Positions 12,451-23,605 of a stretch of 64,000 nt of DNA are shown in pieces. How positions within the stretch are numbered: position 1 is the stretch's first letter; each line of letters starts with the position of its first letter. Location: assembly GCF_041296385.1 (NCBI RefSeq), contig NC_091014.1, forward strand, positions 17,087,578 through 17,151,577, given 5' to 3'. The translations under genes and the position numbers were made by a program. Origin of the DNA: Aphelocoma coerulescens. Taxonomy: Eukaryota > Chordata > Aves > Passeriformes > Corvidae. The notes below the pieces were generated by a model. The model searched no databases. It worked only from the letters and a program-made list of their open reading frames with translations, and had not been told where the DNA came from.

Positions 12451-12609
12451 AAAGGCAATAAATAGAAGCATATCTTTAGTATCCTAGGGAATGTTGTGCT
12501 TCAAAACAGGAGGAAAAACCCATTTAAAACAGTGTGAAGATATTCTTTAAAGCAAAAATCAGTTTGTTTGAGTCAGTGGAAATATCTTCCTTGAATTAAA
12601 TTGAAAATG

Positions 12610-13510
12610 TTAATTATTCCCTCATCCTGCGTTCCTCTCTGTCTGAGCAGGGCAGAGGTCTGCTGGTGCAGATGGATGTCTCCATATGTATAGTGTGGGT
12701 CTCCAGAAGCTGGGCTCTTACACCCAGTACCTGTCCCTGGGTCCCAGTCTCCCATTTCTGGCACTTGGATGTATGAGCCCCCAAGGCTGTGGCTTCATTC
12801 CAGCTGCTGGGACAGATGCTCTGACACACATCTGCAGTGGCACACACACACACCACACACCCACTGGGCCTCGCTCCTGGAACTGGGCTTAGCCACACAG
12901 TTCATGCAGAAGCTGCTCTGGATTACCACTCTCTCCTTCCTCCAATCTCATTCCCAGAGACACACACACCAATGCCCACTCACCCCAGAGAGTCCCTCAC
13001 CCAGGAGAAGAGGTAGAGAGAGGTTTAGCAAGAGGACACGACAGATTTCACTAATGGGGTGCAGGACACAGCCGGATGAGTGTCCTGACCAGCCCCTGTT
13101 CATACATAACTGATCTCTTTCATCCCCTTACTCTTCTGTCTTTCTATGTGTGCTCCTTCCCAAATCACCTCTGGTTCCTGCCCTAAACATCCCATCAGTC
13201 CTATGCAATCCTGCAGTGCTCTTCCTCTGCATCTCACAGTGTATCCCCTGTCCTAGGCAGTGGCCCCCTCAGTGTGGTGAGGGACCTGGACAGCAGCTCC
13301 TACTGCCTCATGGGGATGAATGTCCCCAGTCCATGATACTGAGGCACTCCTGTGGCAGTCTTGGAGGAGTTGGATGGGGGCTATTTCTCTGACTGGGTTA
13401 CTGGAGTTTTTCCACCTGCCTTGAGTCCTTGTGCTTCTTCATGGATGTGGAGATGGGCCTTTGATGGCCTGTTGGCTAAGATGGGGCTGGCATGAGGTGG
13501 GAAAGGGCAT
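12610..13510. other. GC-richer block of unknown nature
   Basis: About 900 bp is clearly richer in C and G than its flanks and contains a CACACA run at 12841-12860. Frames up to 114 codons exist on both strands, but none resembles a protein. The block may be an old LTR, a fragment of a non-coding RNA or a unique sequence. I see no TG/CA ends, no polyadenylation signal in a fitting place and no target duplication. Confidence 0.35.
12841..12860. repeat. Short CA repeat
   Basis: An interrupted CA dinucleotide run of about 20 bases lies inside the GC-richer block. Confidence 0.85.
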
Positions 13511-16040
13511 CATTTGAACTCCCTACCTTTGTGCCTCTGTGTTCCTCTGTGTGTGTGCAGTCAAGCTTTTTATCCCATTGCTTAACAATTGTATTATTGG
13601 AATGCATCACAAAATCACTTTTTTTCCTCCTCACGTTTCTTTTCAAACAAGAGATTTTCAAATTACTTAAGTGAAGGTGAAACATTTCCTTTTGGGGAAA
13701 TCCATATTAAAATATTAAGCAGGAATGTTTCCAGCTGGCCTCTCTTAATAGTTTTCTGTGGTGAAGATTTGTGTCTTGTGAAAATACTTAAACAGCATAT
13801 AAATCCTCCTACCTCCCACTTGTGCTTCTAATAGGGAAAACCAGCTCACTCTGCACTAGTCATCTTTGCCAATTATTTTAGGATGGAGAATCTTTGTCTG
13901 GAGGTTCTTCAGTCTTTCTGTTGTTTATAGGGTGAATCTATACCTTAAGTAAAGTGAATGCCTAAATTTGACATAGCTAAAACCAGGTAAGATGGTTCCC
14001 ATTCTGTATATCATTTTGGAGGAAAAAGGTCAACTTTTTTTTTTGCAATCACTGCTATGTGAAAATGTAGAATGCTTTTCCACATAATTTCCCAAGTGTT
14101 TAGACTAAAAATGTCTGATCAAGCAGCTGCATTTCAGGAGGTCCAATAGCCCATAAAAATAATCAGTGGAAAATCATGCACCCATTTTTGTACCTTTTTC
14201 GATTTACAGCTGTAAAAGTCTGTCCAAACCCTTTATCCTGCAAGGTATTTACCAAGAAACAGGTGTTGACACTGCTATGGATTCCACTGCAAATACAGCA
14301 TGAGAGACAAAAAGTCTTGGTAAAACCTCATGTCACAAGTTTAAAAATTCTGCATCACCCTTTTGTCAGCCATTGCTCCTGAACACAGCTGATTGGGACT
14401 GAAAGTGCTTCTTCTCCAGGCAATGTCCTTGCATAGTCCTGCATCTCCAGGTACACTCTTCTCCACAGACAGCTGACCTTATGTTGAGTGCCTGTGCCAC
14501 GAGGATGTATTTTATTATGTGGAAAGGTAGATAGGAAACAGTGCAGTGAGGGCAACTGAAGACTCTTCTATCAGTCGTAACTAATATTTTCTTTCTAAGA
14601 TTCCCTACCCTATTCCTTATACTTGCCACCTTGATGAGTTTCAGAATGACCAGGCGAACAAAAACTTTCTCAATTCTCTCTGTATCTTCCTGTTCAAGAT
14701 TGACAGATATAATAACATCAAATAAAACTAGAGTGGGTGAGAAACACTGTTGTAAAGTTTAACTGTGGTTTAAAGCCAGCTGACTAAATAGCAGTGAAGA
14801 GAATTTTGCCAATTATCTCAGTCCCTAGCTGATTGAAAGATTTAATGGAAGTATCATCTTTTCTATAAATACAGCATTACTCTTCTGACATATAGAGAGA
14901 AATTGCAGGAAGTATACTGTATTTTTAGCAAGATTAATTTAATGTTGAAAAATGTTACTTCTTGAAACATTAGATATTTTATATAGAGTTGTATAATTGA
15001 GGACTGTGATTATCACAGCAAACATAATCTGATTATGAAGGTCTTTTTTTAATCTATCATAGATACAAGTCTAATATATGCCTTTTAGAACCTGTGTCAA
15101 AATGAGTGTGGCTTTATGAGGCATTCAGTTTCTGCCAAGAAAAACAAACTGGTGGGGTACCAAGATAAGTGATGCTGGTAACAGGATGCATGCCCTGTAG
15201 AAAATCATAACCTCTTCTTGCTGCAGTGCTTCCTCTGGCTTGTATAAAGCATGGTCCTGGCACACCCTGCCTGTTACCCTGCCAGAATTTGGGGTGGCTG
15301 GAGTCCACCACAGCTGCCAGATGAGTGCATTGCACTGAGACAGGGAAGGCATTGCCTCCACCAGCTCCATTTTCTGCCAGCAGAATGCAGAGGAAGGCAT
15401 GAGTCACCCTGCACACGCTTCCTGTATGGGTTTGATTAGCTAAGATTTTTTTTATGTAATTAAATTTTTAGAGAAGGTGTATAATGGCCTGCATTTTCCA
15501 GAGTAATAGGTTACATTGCCTGTTCTCAGCTTCTTTGCTGAAGTTGGTAAAACTGAGTGTTCAGATCTCTTCTAAAAACAGACCCCACTTTAAGGATGAA
15601 GTCAGGCACATGCCTTGGTTTAAAAAATGCTGGCTGTTCTGTCTTCTGGAGGGTATGTGAAGTACGCATATATTCATAGCAAAATCCTCACCTTTTGTAG
15701 TCTTGATTTTACTGTTTTTTCTAATTAAAATAATATGCTCTACGCAAAATGTTTCCCAAATTCATTACACCTCAACATTGCTGTTAAAATCAGTACACAC
15801 TTTTTTCTGAAATGTCCCCTATTTTTAAAATCCATATTCCTGATGGTTGAAATTCCTCTTGACATGTAAAATAGCAAATGATCTTATGGGACTTGATGCA
15901 ATGCAGACTGCAGGCAGCCCAGAGTAATGAGGACTGTGGGCTGATGGTATTTGGCCCTGCATGTGCTTGGTCCTGGTCTTTCAGCATAATGTGTACAAAT
16001 GAAAGAGATTTCTTAGTGGTTTTTCTGTTTGGCTTTAATT
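13511..16040. other. Gene-free AT-rich DNA
   Basis: No supported gene or transposon. Frames near 14355-14629 and 15114-15439 overlap on opposite strands and look like chance. Confidence 0.55.
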
Positions 16041-16120
16041 TGTTTTTTGTTGTTGTTGTTGTTGTTGTTTTGTTTTTGTTTTTTTTTTTTTTTTTCTTTT
16101 TTTCTTTTTTTCTCCTTTAG
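16041..16120. repeat. GTT microsatellite and T-rich tract ending in an acceptor-like AG
   Basis: About seven GTT units from 16049 run into T-rich sequence broken by single C bases, ending CTCCTTTAG at 16120. The polypyrimidine tract followed by TTTAG has the form of a splice acceptor, but no exon with support follows. The tract could equally be the reversed A-rich tail of a retrocopy. No target duplication was recognised. Confidence 0.8.
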
Positions 16121-16472
16121 ACCATTTTGATGTTTTCTGGATGGGATTGCTATATAGCTCTGAAAACTGGCTACTGCTCAGGTCATGTAGCTATTTTGAT
16201 ATGCATTTACATTGCAAATTCTACCCATTTTAGAAATATTTGGAGTACATATGTTGCCATGAAATTAAACTGTGATGGTTCCAGTGGAAGTGTTGTGCAT
16301 TATCAAGCTCATAATATCAGTTGAAAAGAATTTTTTTGAAGAAGAGGTGCACCACACAGTGTGGAGAATAATATATCTTTTCACAATTTATTGAACTTCA
16401 TTTATATAATTCAATTTTTTGAAGTCCATAAATACTTATTTATTTGGAAATTCTTGACATTATGGTACTAGA
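16121..16472. other. Gene-free spacer
   Basis: AT-rich sequence between the T-rich tract and the LTR. No gene or repeat recognised. Confidence 0.5.
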
Positions 16473-16989
16473 TGTACTAGTTTGAAAGCAAACCAGTGAG
16501 AAACTCGAAATCAGAAATACAATTTAATAGGAAAATTAAAAATAATGCAATAGTACAAAAACACTGACAAGAGTCAGGATACAACCTGACACCCTGTCAG
16601 GCAGGATGGTGGTAGCAGTCTGATTAAATGGTGCCTGCAGTACTCCTGAAGTGGTGGATGTGGTTCTGTTGAAGTGGTGATCCTGTAGAAGGGTCTTCTC
16701 TTCCTCTGAAGCTCCAGTGGTGGTTATGTAGCTCCTGTCCTCTGGGAACCCAGTAGGTAAGGGCTGCCTGTGGTGTTCCAAACCTCAGATTATATCCAGG
16801 TAGGAATGCTTGGTTCCTCCCCCTGGGTGGAGCATCTCACAATGGGACGATGTAATTTTATGAGTCATGAAGCGAGGCTGGATGGCTCCTTAACAGAAAA
16901 ATCTCTCTCTGGAGGGAGTTACCAGGGATGTGTCATGGAAGAGGCAAAGAAAACTGTCCCACCTGGTTTTAACAGATGGTGATAGTACA
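16473..16989 (-). mobile_element. Solo LTR of an endogenous retrovirus, minus orientation
   Basis: The 517-bp segment has matching inverted ends: TGTACTA at 16473-16479 and TAGTACA at 16983-16989, giving the TG...CA form of an LTR. Its wording matches an LTR type that I recall as common in songbird genomes. On the minus strand there is a GATATAAT box near 16790 and an ATTAAA polyadenylation variant at 16523-16528, in the order promoter then polyadenylation site. No retroviral coding sequence flanks it, so it is a solo LTR. A clear target duplication is not visible beside the ends, so the flanks have either diverged or the true end is slightly shifted. The small frames inside it, of 81 and 70 codons, are not genes. 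Confidence 0.75.
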
Positions 16990-19900
16990 TACTTTTGGTT
17001 ACATTTTACATTGTAACCTAAGACGTGACTATATCAGTTCTCATGTAGCCTAATGAGAATTAAAGAAATTAAAAATCAGGGCACTAACACAGGAAAGTCA
17101 AAAGAATCCTATAAAAATAGCCAAGAAAATATGATATGAGAAGAGAAAATTTGACACATTTAAAATTAAATCTGACATGCTCTTCTCAGTCCACCCCACT
17201 GTGTCTAGGAACTGTTGAACAGTGGGTGTTTTGTGATTGTTTTTCCAGAGTGAATCCCATTCTCAGAAAAACTCCTGGCCTGATAGAACCAGTATGCAAA
17301 AGGTATGTTCTTTTTAAAAATGTTCCACACATGAACTATAGGAAAATCAAGAAAAGTATGAGCTGCCGAGCATCCTTTTCTTCTGGGAACTGAGTGGGGA
17401 GAAGGGCATTCAGCATTCCACAGGATGGGCTTGCTCTTTTTTTCCTTTTAATTCACTTTTAGCTTTTTGTCATCGGATCAAGTTCTAGATAAGAAAGTGA
17501 TGAGATTTCCTTGCCTCTCTTGCCCATAATTGTTGGATTTGTGAGAATTTCTGTGCTTGACCTCTCTAATATAGGAACATAAAGGGTCCTTAATGCTAAA
17601 TCTCTCAATTAAGCAAGCCTTTCATGGGGTGAAACATTTTCCCTAGAAAACATCTCATTGCAGGCCAAGAAAAATCAGAGTTGGGTCATTGCTCCCTCCC
17701 ATAAAAATTTACAAGGAAGTCAATGTCCTGGAAATGCATTTATTCACTTTTGTTTCCTATTGCAAAAGAGCCAGTTCTCTAAAATAAAGGAGCAGAAGGT
17801 TTAGCTAATCTCCCTCTGAATGAGGTTTTTGTTTTTGATACAAGCACAAGGAAGTTTTTGCACCAATCTCTTTGCAAGACCAGGGTCTACTGCTGAGTGC
17901 ATTCTGATCAAAATCAATATTAGAACTTTGCACACTGGGGTTTGTGAAGGAGTTCAAGAAATAAAAATCTATTTTAATAATAAAGAAAATAGCATGAAAA
18001 ACAGTCCAAAGTAAGATTGTAGAGTTTCTCATTTGAATTCTAACAGAAAAAAATCAGATTACTGTAAATTTAACTGCACAATGTAGATGCTTACTTGAGA
18101 TATGAAGGCAGTATTTTCTTCTAGATGAATTTGGAATCTCTTTCCAAAAAGCCTTTGTCCTCTGCAGTAGACATGAACACAACAGTGGGAGCACAAGTAT
18201 AGCATTGCATTCTACAGCTGGAACAAGCAAACAAAAAGCCTCTCTGTAATTGGATGCATACATTAATGCAGTTGAAGGAGACCCTCTTGGCAATGTCTCT
18301 GTGGCACAGAAACAATATTACAGCCAGGAGCAGCTCTTTTCTTGTCTGTTCACTCCATCTTATTGATACAAGCCTGGACAATCAAGCTGTATATGAAGTG
18401 GATGCATCCGTTTAAGTTGCAAGCATCCTTTAAAATAGTCAGTTAGTTGCATATTTTGCATGTTGCTATACTATAATCATGCAGCTGTATCATGCTTCTC
18501 ATCCAGAAATTCCTGGAAATCTGAAATTGTTTGTTCCTTGTTGTGGCCACAGGCTGTTGAAATTCAAATGAGCTTTTTGCTCAGCCTCAATTGTATTGTC
18601 TGCAGGACAGCCTGTGATGCCTGGATTGGAGGCAGGAGACAGCTCTTGTTAGGAAATGTGTGTTTGAGTGTATTGGTACTACGGAATGATAGCTAATCAC
18701 CTGAAAGGAAGGCTCTTTAAGGGAGCGATGCCTTGCCAGGAGAATAGGAAGAATTCTGGGCCACATCCTTAGAAGTAATGAATTCTCATTTCTTTTCAAT
18801 CTAGCAAATGCCCTCTTTAAAGGTTAATTCTTAAATAGTCACTTGGGAACAGATGACTCCTTCAGTCTGATCTCCGTGAGTCTAGCAGACTGCTACGAAA
18901 CCTCAGTTTGTCTCTTTTGTTGCCTGATGCCCCTTTGCTTCAGATTAAAACTGCTGATAAAGATGATTTCAGCTGCCTCATCTCCTGCATATTTTTTTAA
19001 TTGCTGAATAAAGGAATGAGCTGAACTAAATAAACAATATCAAAGGAATATCTAGGCAAGTTAAAACTGCTTTTCCCAAATTCCTCACTGTTATGTGAGG
19101 TAGTGAGGCAAAAGGGAACATGGTTTTTTTCTATATCATTCTGGTGGCACAAAGGCTCTGAGGAGACAATTGCCTTGGCTGAGCAAAGGACCATAAAGGC
19201 TGTTGGGATGATACAGTAAATTATCATTTTCTCTTATTCAGAGTGATCTGGCTGAAGGCTGAGTATCAACTAAAGTATGTCTGTGACAATCAGAAAGGAT
19301 GCTGTCCTTGTTCCATGGCCCTCACAGACCTAGATAATCACCCCCATCTCCCATCTGCAGCTCTGAAATTCTTGCAATGATAAAACAGAATGAAATTGTT
19401 TTGACACTGTTCATTCATCTGTATGAGTGTGGAACAGGAAGGTTTGACAGGAAAATACGTCAGAGACATATGATAAACTAATACTATCCAGATGAATGCA
19501 AGAGCTGCCTGGAATGTAGAGATGGTGGGTAAATTGCTTGAAATGAGCCTTATTGATTCCACTCTGTGTTGATGAGGCATATCTGAAAGACGAAGTTTCA
19601 TTTAAACACTTGGTCACTGCAGTAATTAATTGAACCCTGGGACAGTAAATGTAAAGGACTGGCTCTGATTCTTTAGGAGCTGGTGACTCTCTCTTAAACA
19701 TGAAGCATGTTAATAGCAAAACAGCTAATTTATTATGATGACATGGAAAAATACCACAGCACCCTTGTGGCCCAAATAATGTAGCAGCAGGTTACTGCTC
19801 TGATGAATAGGGACGTTGATCAGCAGATGTAGCGCTTTCTAGTCTTAGAAGAGAATAGATCAATTTCTTCTTTATGAAGAATGATTCCTTTGCAGTGCTG

Positions 19901-22900
19901 CTGAGAGATGTGGACATTTACACTTGAGTTAATCACCCCCAGAACAATCCAACCACTACAGGTATTCTTAGCTGTTATTTTTCTTGCTATATAAATAAGC
20001 AATTAATTTGTAAAACAGGAAACGTGAGAGAAATTTGATTTCTGTTTCTATACCTTGGTGGTATTTCTGTAGGCTTCTACTGCTCACATTGTATATAAGG
20101 AAGATCAGAGAGGGGAAAGACCATCTCTCGTGGGCTGGGAAGGCTGCAGATGGGAACATGTGGGGCTTCTAGGCTGAGTGAGCTGTATTTGGGTGGGCAG
20201 CCTAGAGAAAGGCTGGGGTTCAGTAGATGGCACTCTTCCCTCAGAGTCTGCTTCATCCCTGCCTAGGTTGAGGTGGTGTGGAGCTGGGAAAGGGACACGA
20301 GCTCGGTGCCCTCCACATTATTGCAAACACAGTTTGGAAACTCTTTACACACCTTTGGGAACTGCTGGTTATAGGCCTAGTGCTCCATCTGCATTGTTTA
20401 GAGGTGCCAGTTATAAACCCCTTTTTTCTGGCATTCTGGCCCCACAGCTCCCTGCTTGCCTTTACTTGATGGTTAGAGGTGACTTGTATCTGAACACACA
20501 GAAGAGCACAAGAATGGGGCACACACAGCTGATCCAGCCCTGGTAGCAACTCTCTCCCAGTTTTTCTCTCAACCAGTGTCTGAGATTTTTTACAGTCAGG
20601 TTTCATAGTAGTCAAAAAAATGACATAGTGACAGTGTTGATGAATGCCCTGAACAACTTTTTCATGGCCTACACCAAGGAATAGCATTATAATGGTATTA
20701 CTGGATGAGTGACATTTAAGATGATACATTATGCTTTGCATAAAGATGGCTCCTAACATAAAAATCAATGTCTGGATTTTATTATGTCATTTAACTTAAC
20801 TCTTGATTTTCATTAATTTGGGACATGTTGCACTCCCAGCAGATACTCAAAAAGGAAAAGGCAGCTTTGTCCTCTATTGAAAGCACATAAATAGCAAATC
20901 TTCCCATGCCAAGATTCAGGTCTATTTGCAGAGAGTTCCCTGCTGTTCTCACTGCCCCTACTTTGGTATGGTAATAAGATCTTCATGATTTAAGAACACT
21001 TCAATAATTTTCTGTAAGTCTTTTCTTGTGGTCCCTCCTGATCTCACTTCCATGCTCACCCTGTGTCATACTTAAGAGCTTACCCAAGGCTTTCTTCAGC
21101 TGAAACAAAAGTGAAGCAGCACCCAGTTGCCTCTCCTTACATTTGCAGATGTGCACTGATGTAGTCCTGCACATTTAATCATGAAGAGAAAACACAGAGC
21201 TGGAAATGAGGATGACTATTCTACAGTAAATTCTAATTATCCCTTAGTGTCAAACTGAAATTGACATCTGACTGATCCAGCTTGTGAAAAATATCCTGAA
21301 AAATTGTTTAGGGAATAGAAAAATGAGCTCTTTAATACATATATAAATGTCTTGTTTCTATAAGACCAAATGCTTTGATGACACTTTTTCTAGAATACTT
21401 TCAAAATGATAAGGTGAATTTATATTATATATTATGAATAACTTCTTGACTGGTAAGCAGGATAAAACAAACAAACAAAAAGCCTTGTGAGGCTAGATTA
21501 GACAAAGCTCTGCCAGGGATGCTCTATTTAAGTTGATGGTACCTAAAAAGCAAAGGAATGGACAGTCAGTTGCTGTCTTCAGGCAACTCCCAGCCTGTCA
21601 GTTCTGAGATACTCTGCAATAAAACACATTATCACTAGCAGTGAAAGAAAATGCTCTGAATTTCTCGAAATGAAATGTTTCAGCTATATCAAAAAGGAAT
21701 GTGTAGACTATTTTTGTAAAATCTACAGATAGAAACATTCCTGCAAAAGTGCTTTGATTTAAGTAGGACACAATCTTTCATCAGGAATTTTTTAACCAGT
21801 TTTCCTCTTCATCTCTTTGGGGAGTGCTTTGCTACACCACTGTAACTTTCACCAGAAGTTCTTCCAACAGCGTGTTCCTTGGGTGTTTGCTAGAGAAGTG
21901 GTTTCACAGTTCATGTGTTTCCCAGTCCAGTGTGTTTGGATTGCAGCTCTGCAGGACCTCTTGTCAGTCTGGCTTGTCTGACTCACACCAGAGTGCTGCA
22001 CACTGAGGGGAGAGGTCCTTGCAGCAGCACATCATTGTAAGAGAGAGGGAGGTCATGCTGTCGGGTTTCAGGTCATTGACAGACTCCAACCCTGCAAAGG
22101 ATATGTCTGTACGTTGTTTGTGTCCTAAAAACTTCAGCCAAGAAACTGTCTATGTGGATCTAATTGCAGGTCAAATTGACAAGCAACAGTATGTGCTTGA
22201 CTCTAATCTAGTTTTATATTGTCTGTAACCAGAAGCCATGTACCTTTATCAGAGGGTTTTACAGGCTATGTCTACAATAGTAAATAAAACAAGCAGGGGC
22301 AGGTCTCCAGTCTTGAGGCCAGTTGATGCTGCATGGTGTGTGTCCAGCCAGAAGGAACTTTGCTCCCCTTCTCCCATAAATCAGGACTGCCATGTCCAGG
22401 CTACCACTGCAGAGAGGCCTCTGCCCTTGCTACCCCTGAGCCCTTTCCTAGGCAATGTTTGAAACAGCAACGCCAAAATCAGTGTTGGTGACTGTGGTAA
22501 CAGTAGGAGAATGTTACTGTTGAAAGGAGACCTGCAGACCAGCATTTGGCCTGTACCTTGACCTTCTTTAGTTGATTTCTGTAGCTGTAACCATATGTGA
22601 AGCTGTACCCACTCTCTGTATTTTCTCCTCTCAGCATTTTGCTGAGGTAAGGAAGGGCTATATTGACTTTCCATGACTCCCTGCCCTCACAGATAACACA
22701 CCAAGAGATGGTGTGGCTTGCCCAGGTTTATGCAGTAATCTTGTAGAAAAGCTGGAATACCCATGCCAGGCTCTATGTCATACCAGACTACCATTGTTTA
22801 AAAAGGTGCACTAACAGAACCCTGTTTTATGCAAGGATTTCTTTTGTCCATTGTGGCAATGGGTAGGGACTTCAAAGTATGTGTACTTTAAAGTATTCTA

Positions 22901-23404
22901 AATCATATTTATAAAACCAAAAGAAACCTCAGAATAGATGGGAAACAATGAATTTTTAAACACACTTCTCCCCCTAAAAATTTGATAAGATACAGTGTTG
23001 TTTTTGCCTCCTGTTTGTTTAGAGTGAAAAATTTATTTCAATTAGAGTGGCAGCTCCTCACCCCCAAAATGTTCCATAATTATCAGCTAAAAATGCAGAA
23101 TCAACAGAAAAATCTGTTTTATTAATTGCTCACAAACATAAATCATTCAGACAATACAACTCTACTTCCTGCTTGGGCACTTATCCAGGCAGAGCTCCAG
23201 CTGAGATTTATTTCCTTTTTAATTTTAACTGAATGTGCTGCTACAGATACTGTGCACAAATACGAAGCATAGTAACTGACTTAATTACATATTTTTTCCT
23301 TGGAAAGCATGACTTTACACATCCCCTTAATACAACCACAGTTCCTGTGTAATCTCGCTCCCTTTCTCACTTTGGGTTTTGACAGATGGGCTGTGTCAGA
23401 CTGA
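16990..23404. other. Gene-free AT-rich DNA, over 6 kb
   Basis: No supported gene. Two patches, about 20180-20560 and 21800-22470, are slightly GC-richer and yield overlapping frames on both strands, the longest being 171 codons at 20253-20768 on the minus strand, with no family resemblance. The stretch 18460-19140 is low in repeats and contains several homeodomain-like TAAT motifs, so it is one of the candidate non-coding conserved regions. A short AAAC repeat occurs near 21466-21480. Confidence 0.55.
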
Positions 23405-23605
23405 GCAGCCGTGATCCAAGGTGTTACCACTCTCGGCTCCCCTGTGCCCTGTGCTGCTGGGAGCTGCCACTCTGGAGCAGGGTGCCAGAAGCCGCCGTGC
23501 CCTGCTGGTGGCAGCCGCAGCCGGGCGGAACACTGATGAGCTGAGAGCGGGATCCGTGCTCAGCGGCAGGTACGTTTGTCCCGGGTGCCTCTGCTACGGG
23601 AAGGC
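23405..23605. promoter_or_regulatory. CpG-rich patch, candidate promoter or first exon
   Basis: About 200 bp contains roughly fifteen CpG dinucleotides, while the DNA on both sides is nearly free of CpG. I do not recognise a transposon here: there are no LTR ends and no polyadenylation signal. On the plus strand a strong splice-donor match occurs at 23567-23575. Together these would fit the first exon and promoter of a non-coding or unannotated transcript. The open frame across it has no ATG start and no protein resemblance. Retained CpGs suggest either germline undermethylation or a young insertion. Confidence 0.35.
23567..23575 (+). promoter_or_regulatory. Splice-donor consensus
   Basis: CAG followed by GTACGT matches the vertebrate 5' splice-site consensus at almost every position; the intron would start at 23570. 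It lies inside the CpG-rich patch, which makes it more notable than a random match. Confidence 0.35.

Noticed and set aside
20253..20768. 171-codon frame on the minus strand
   Set aside because: No recognisable domain, a low-complexity tail, and overlapping frames on the other strand. No splice or promoter context.
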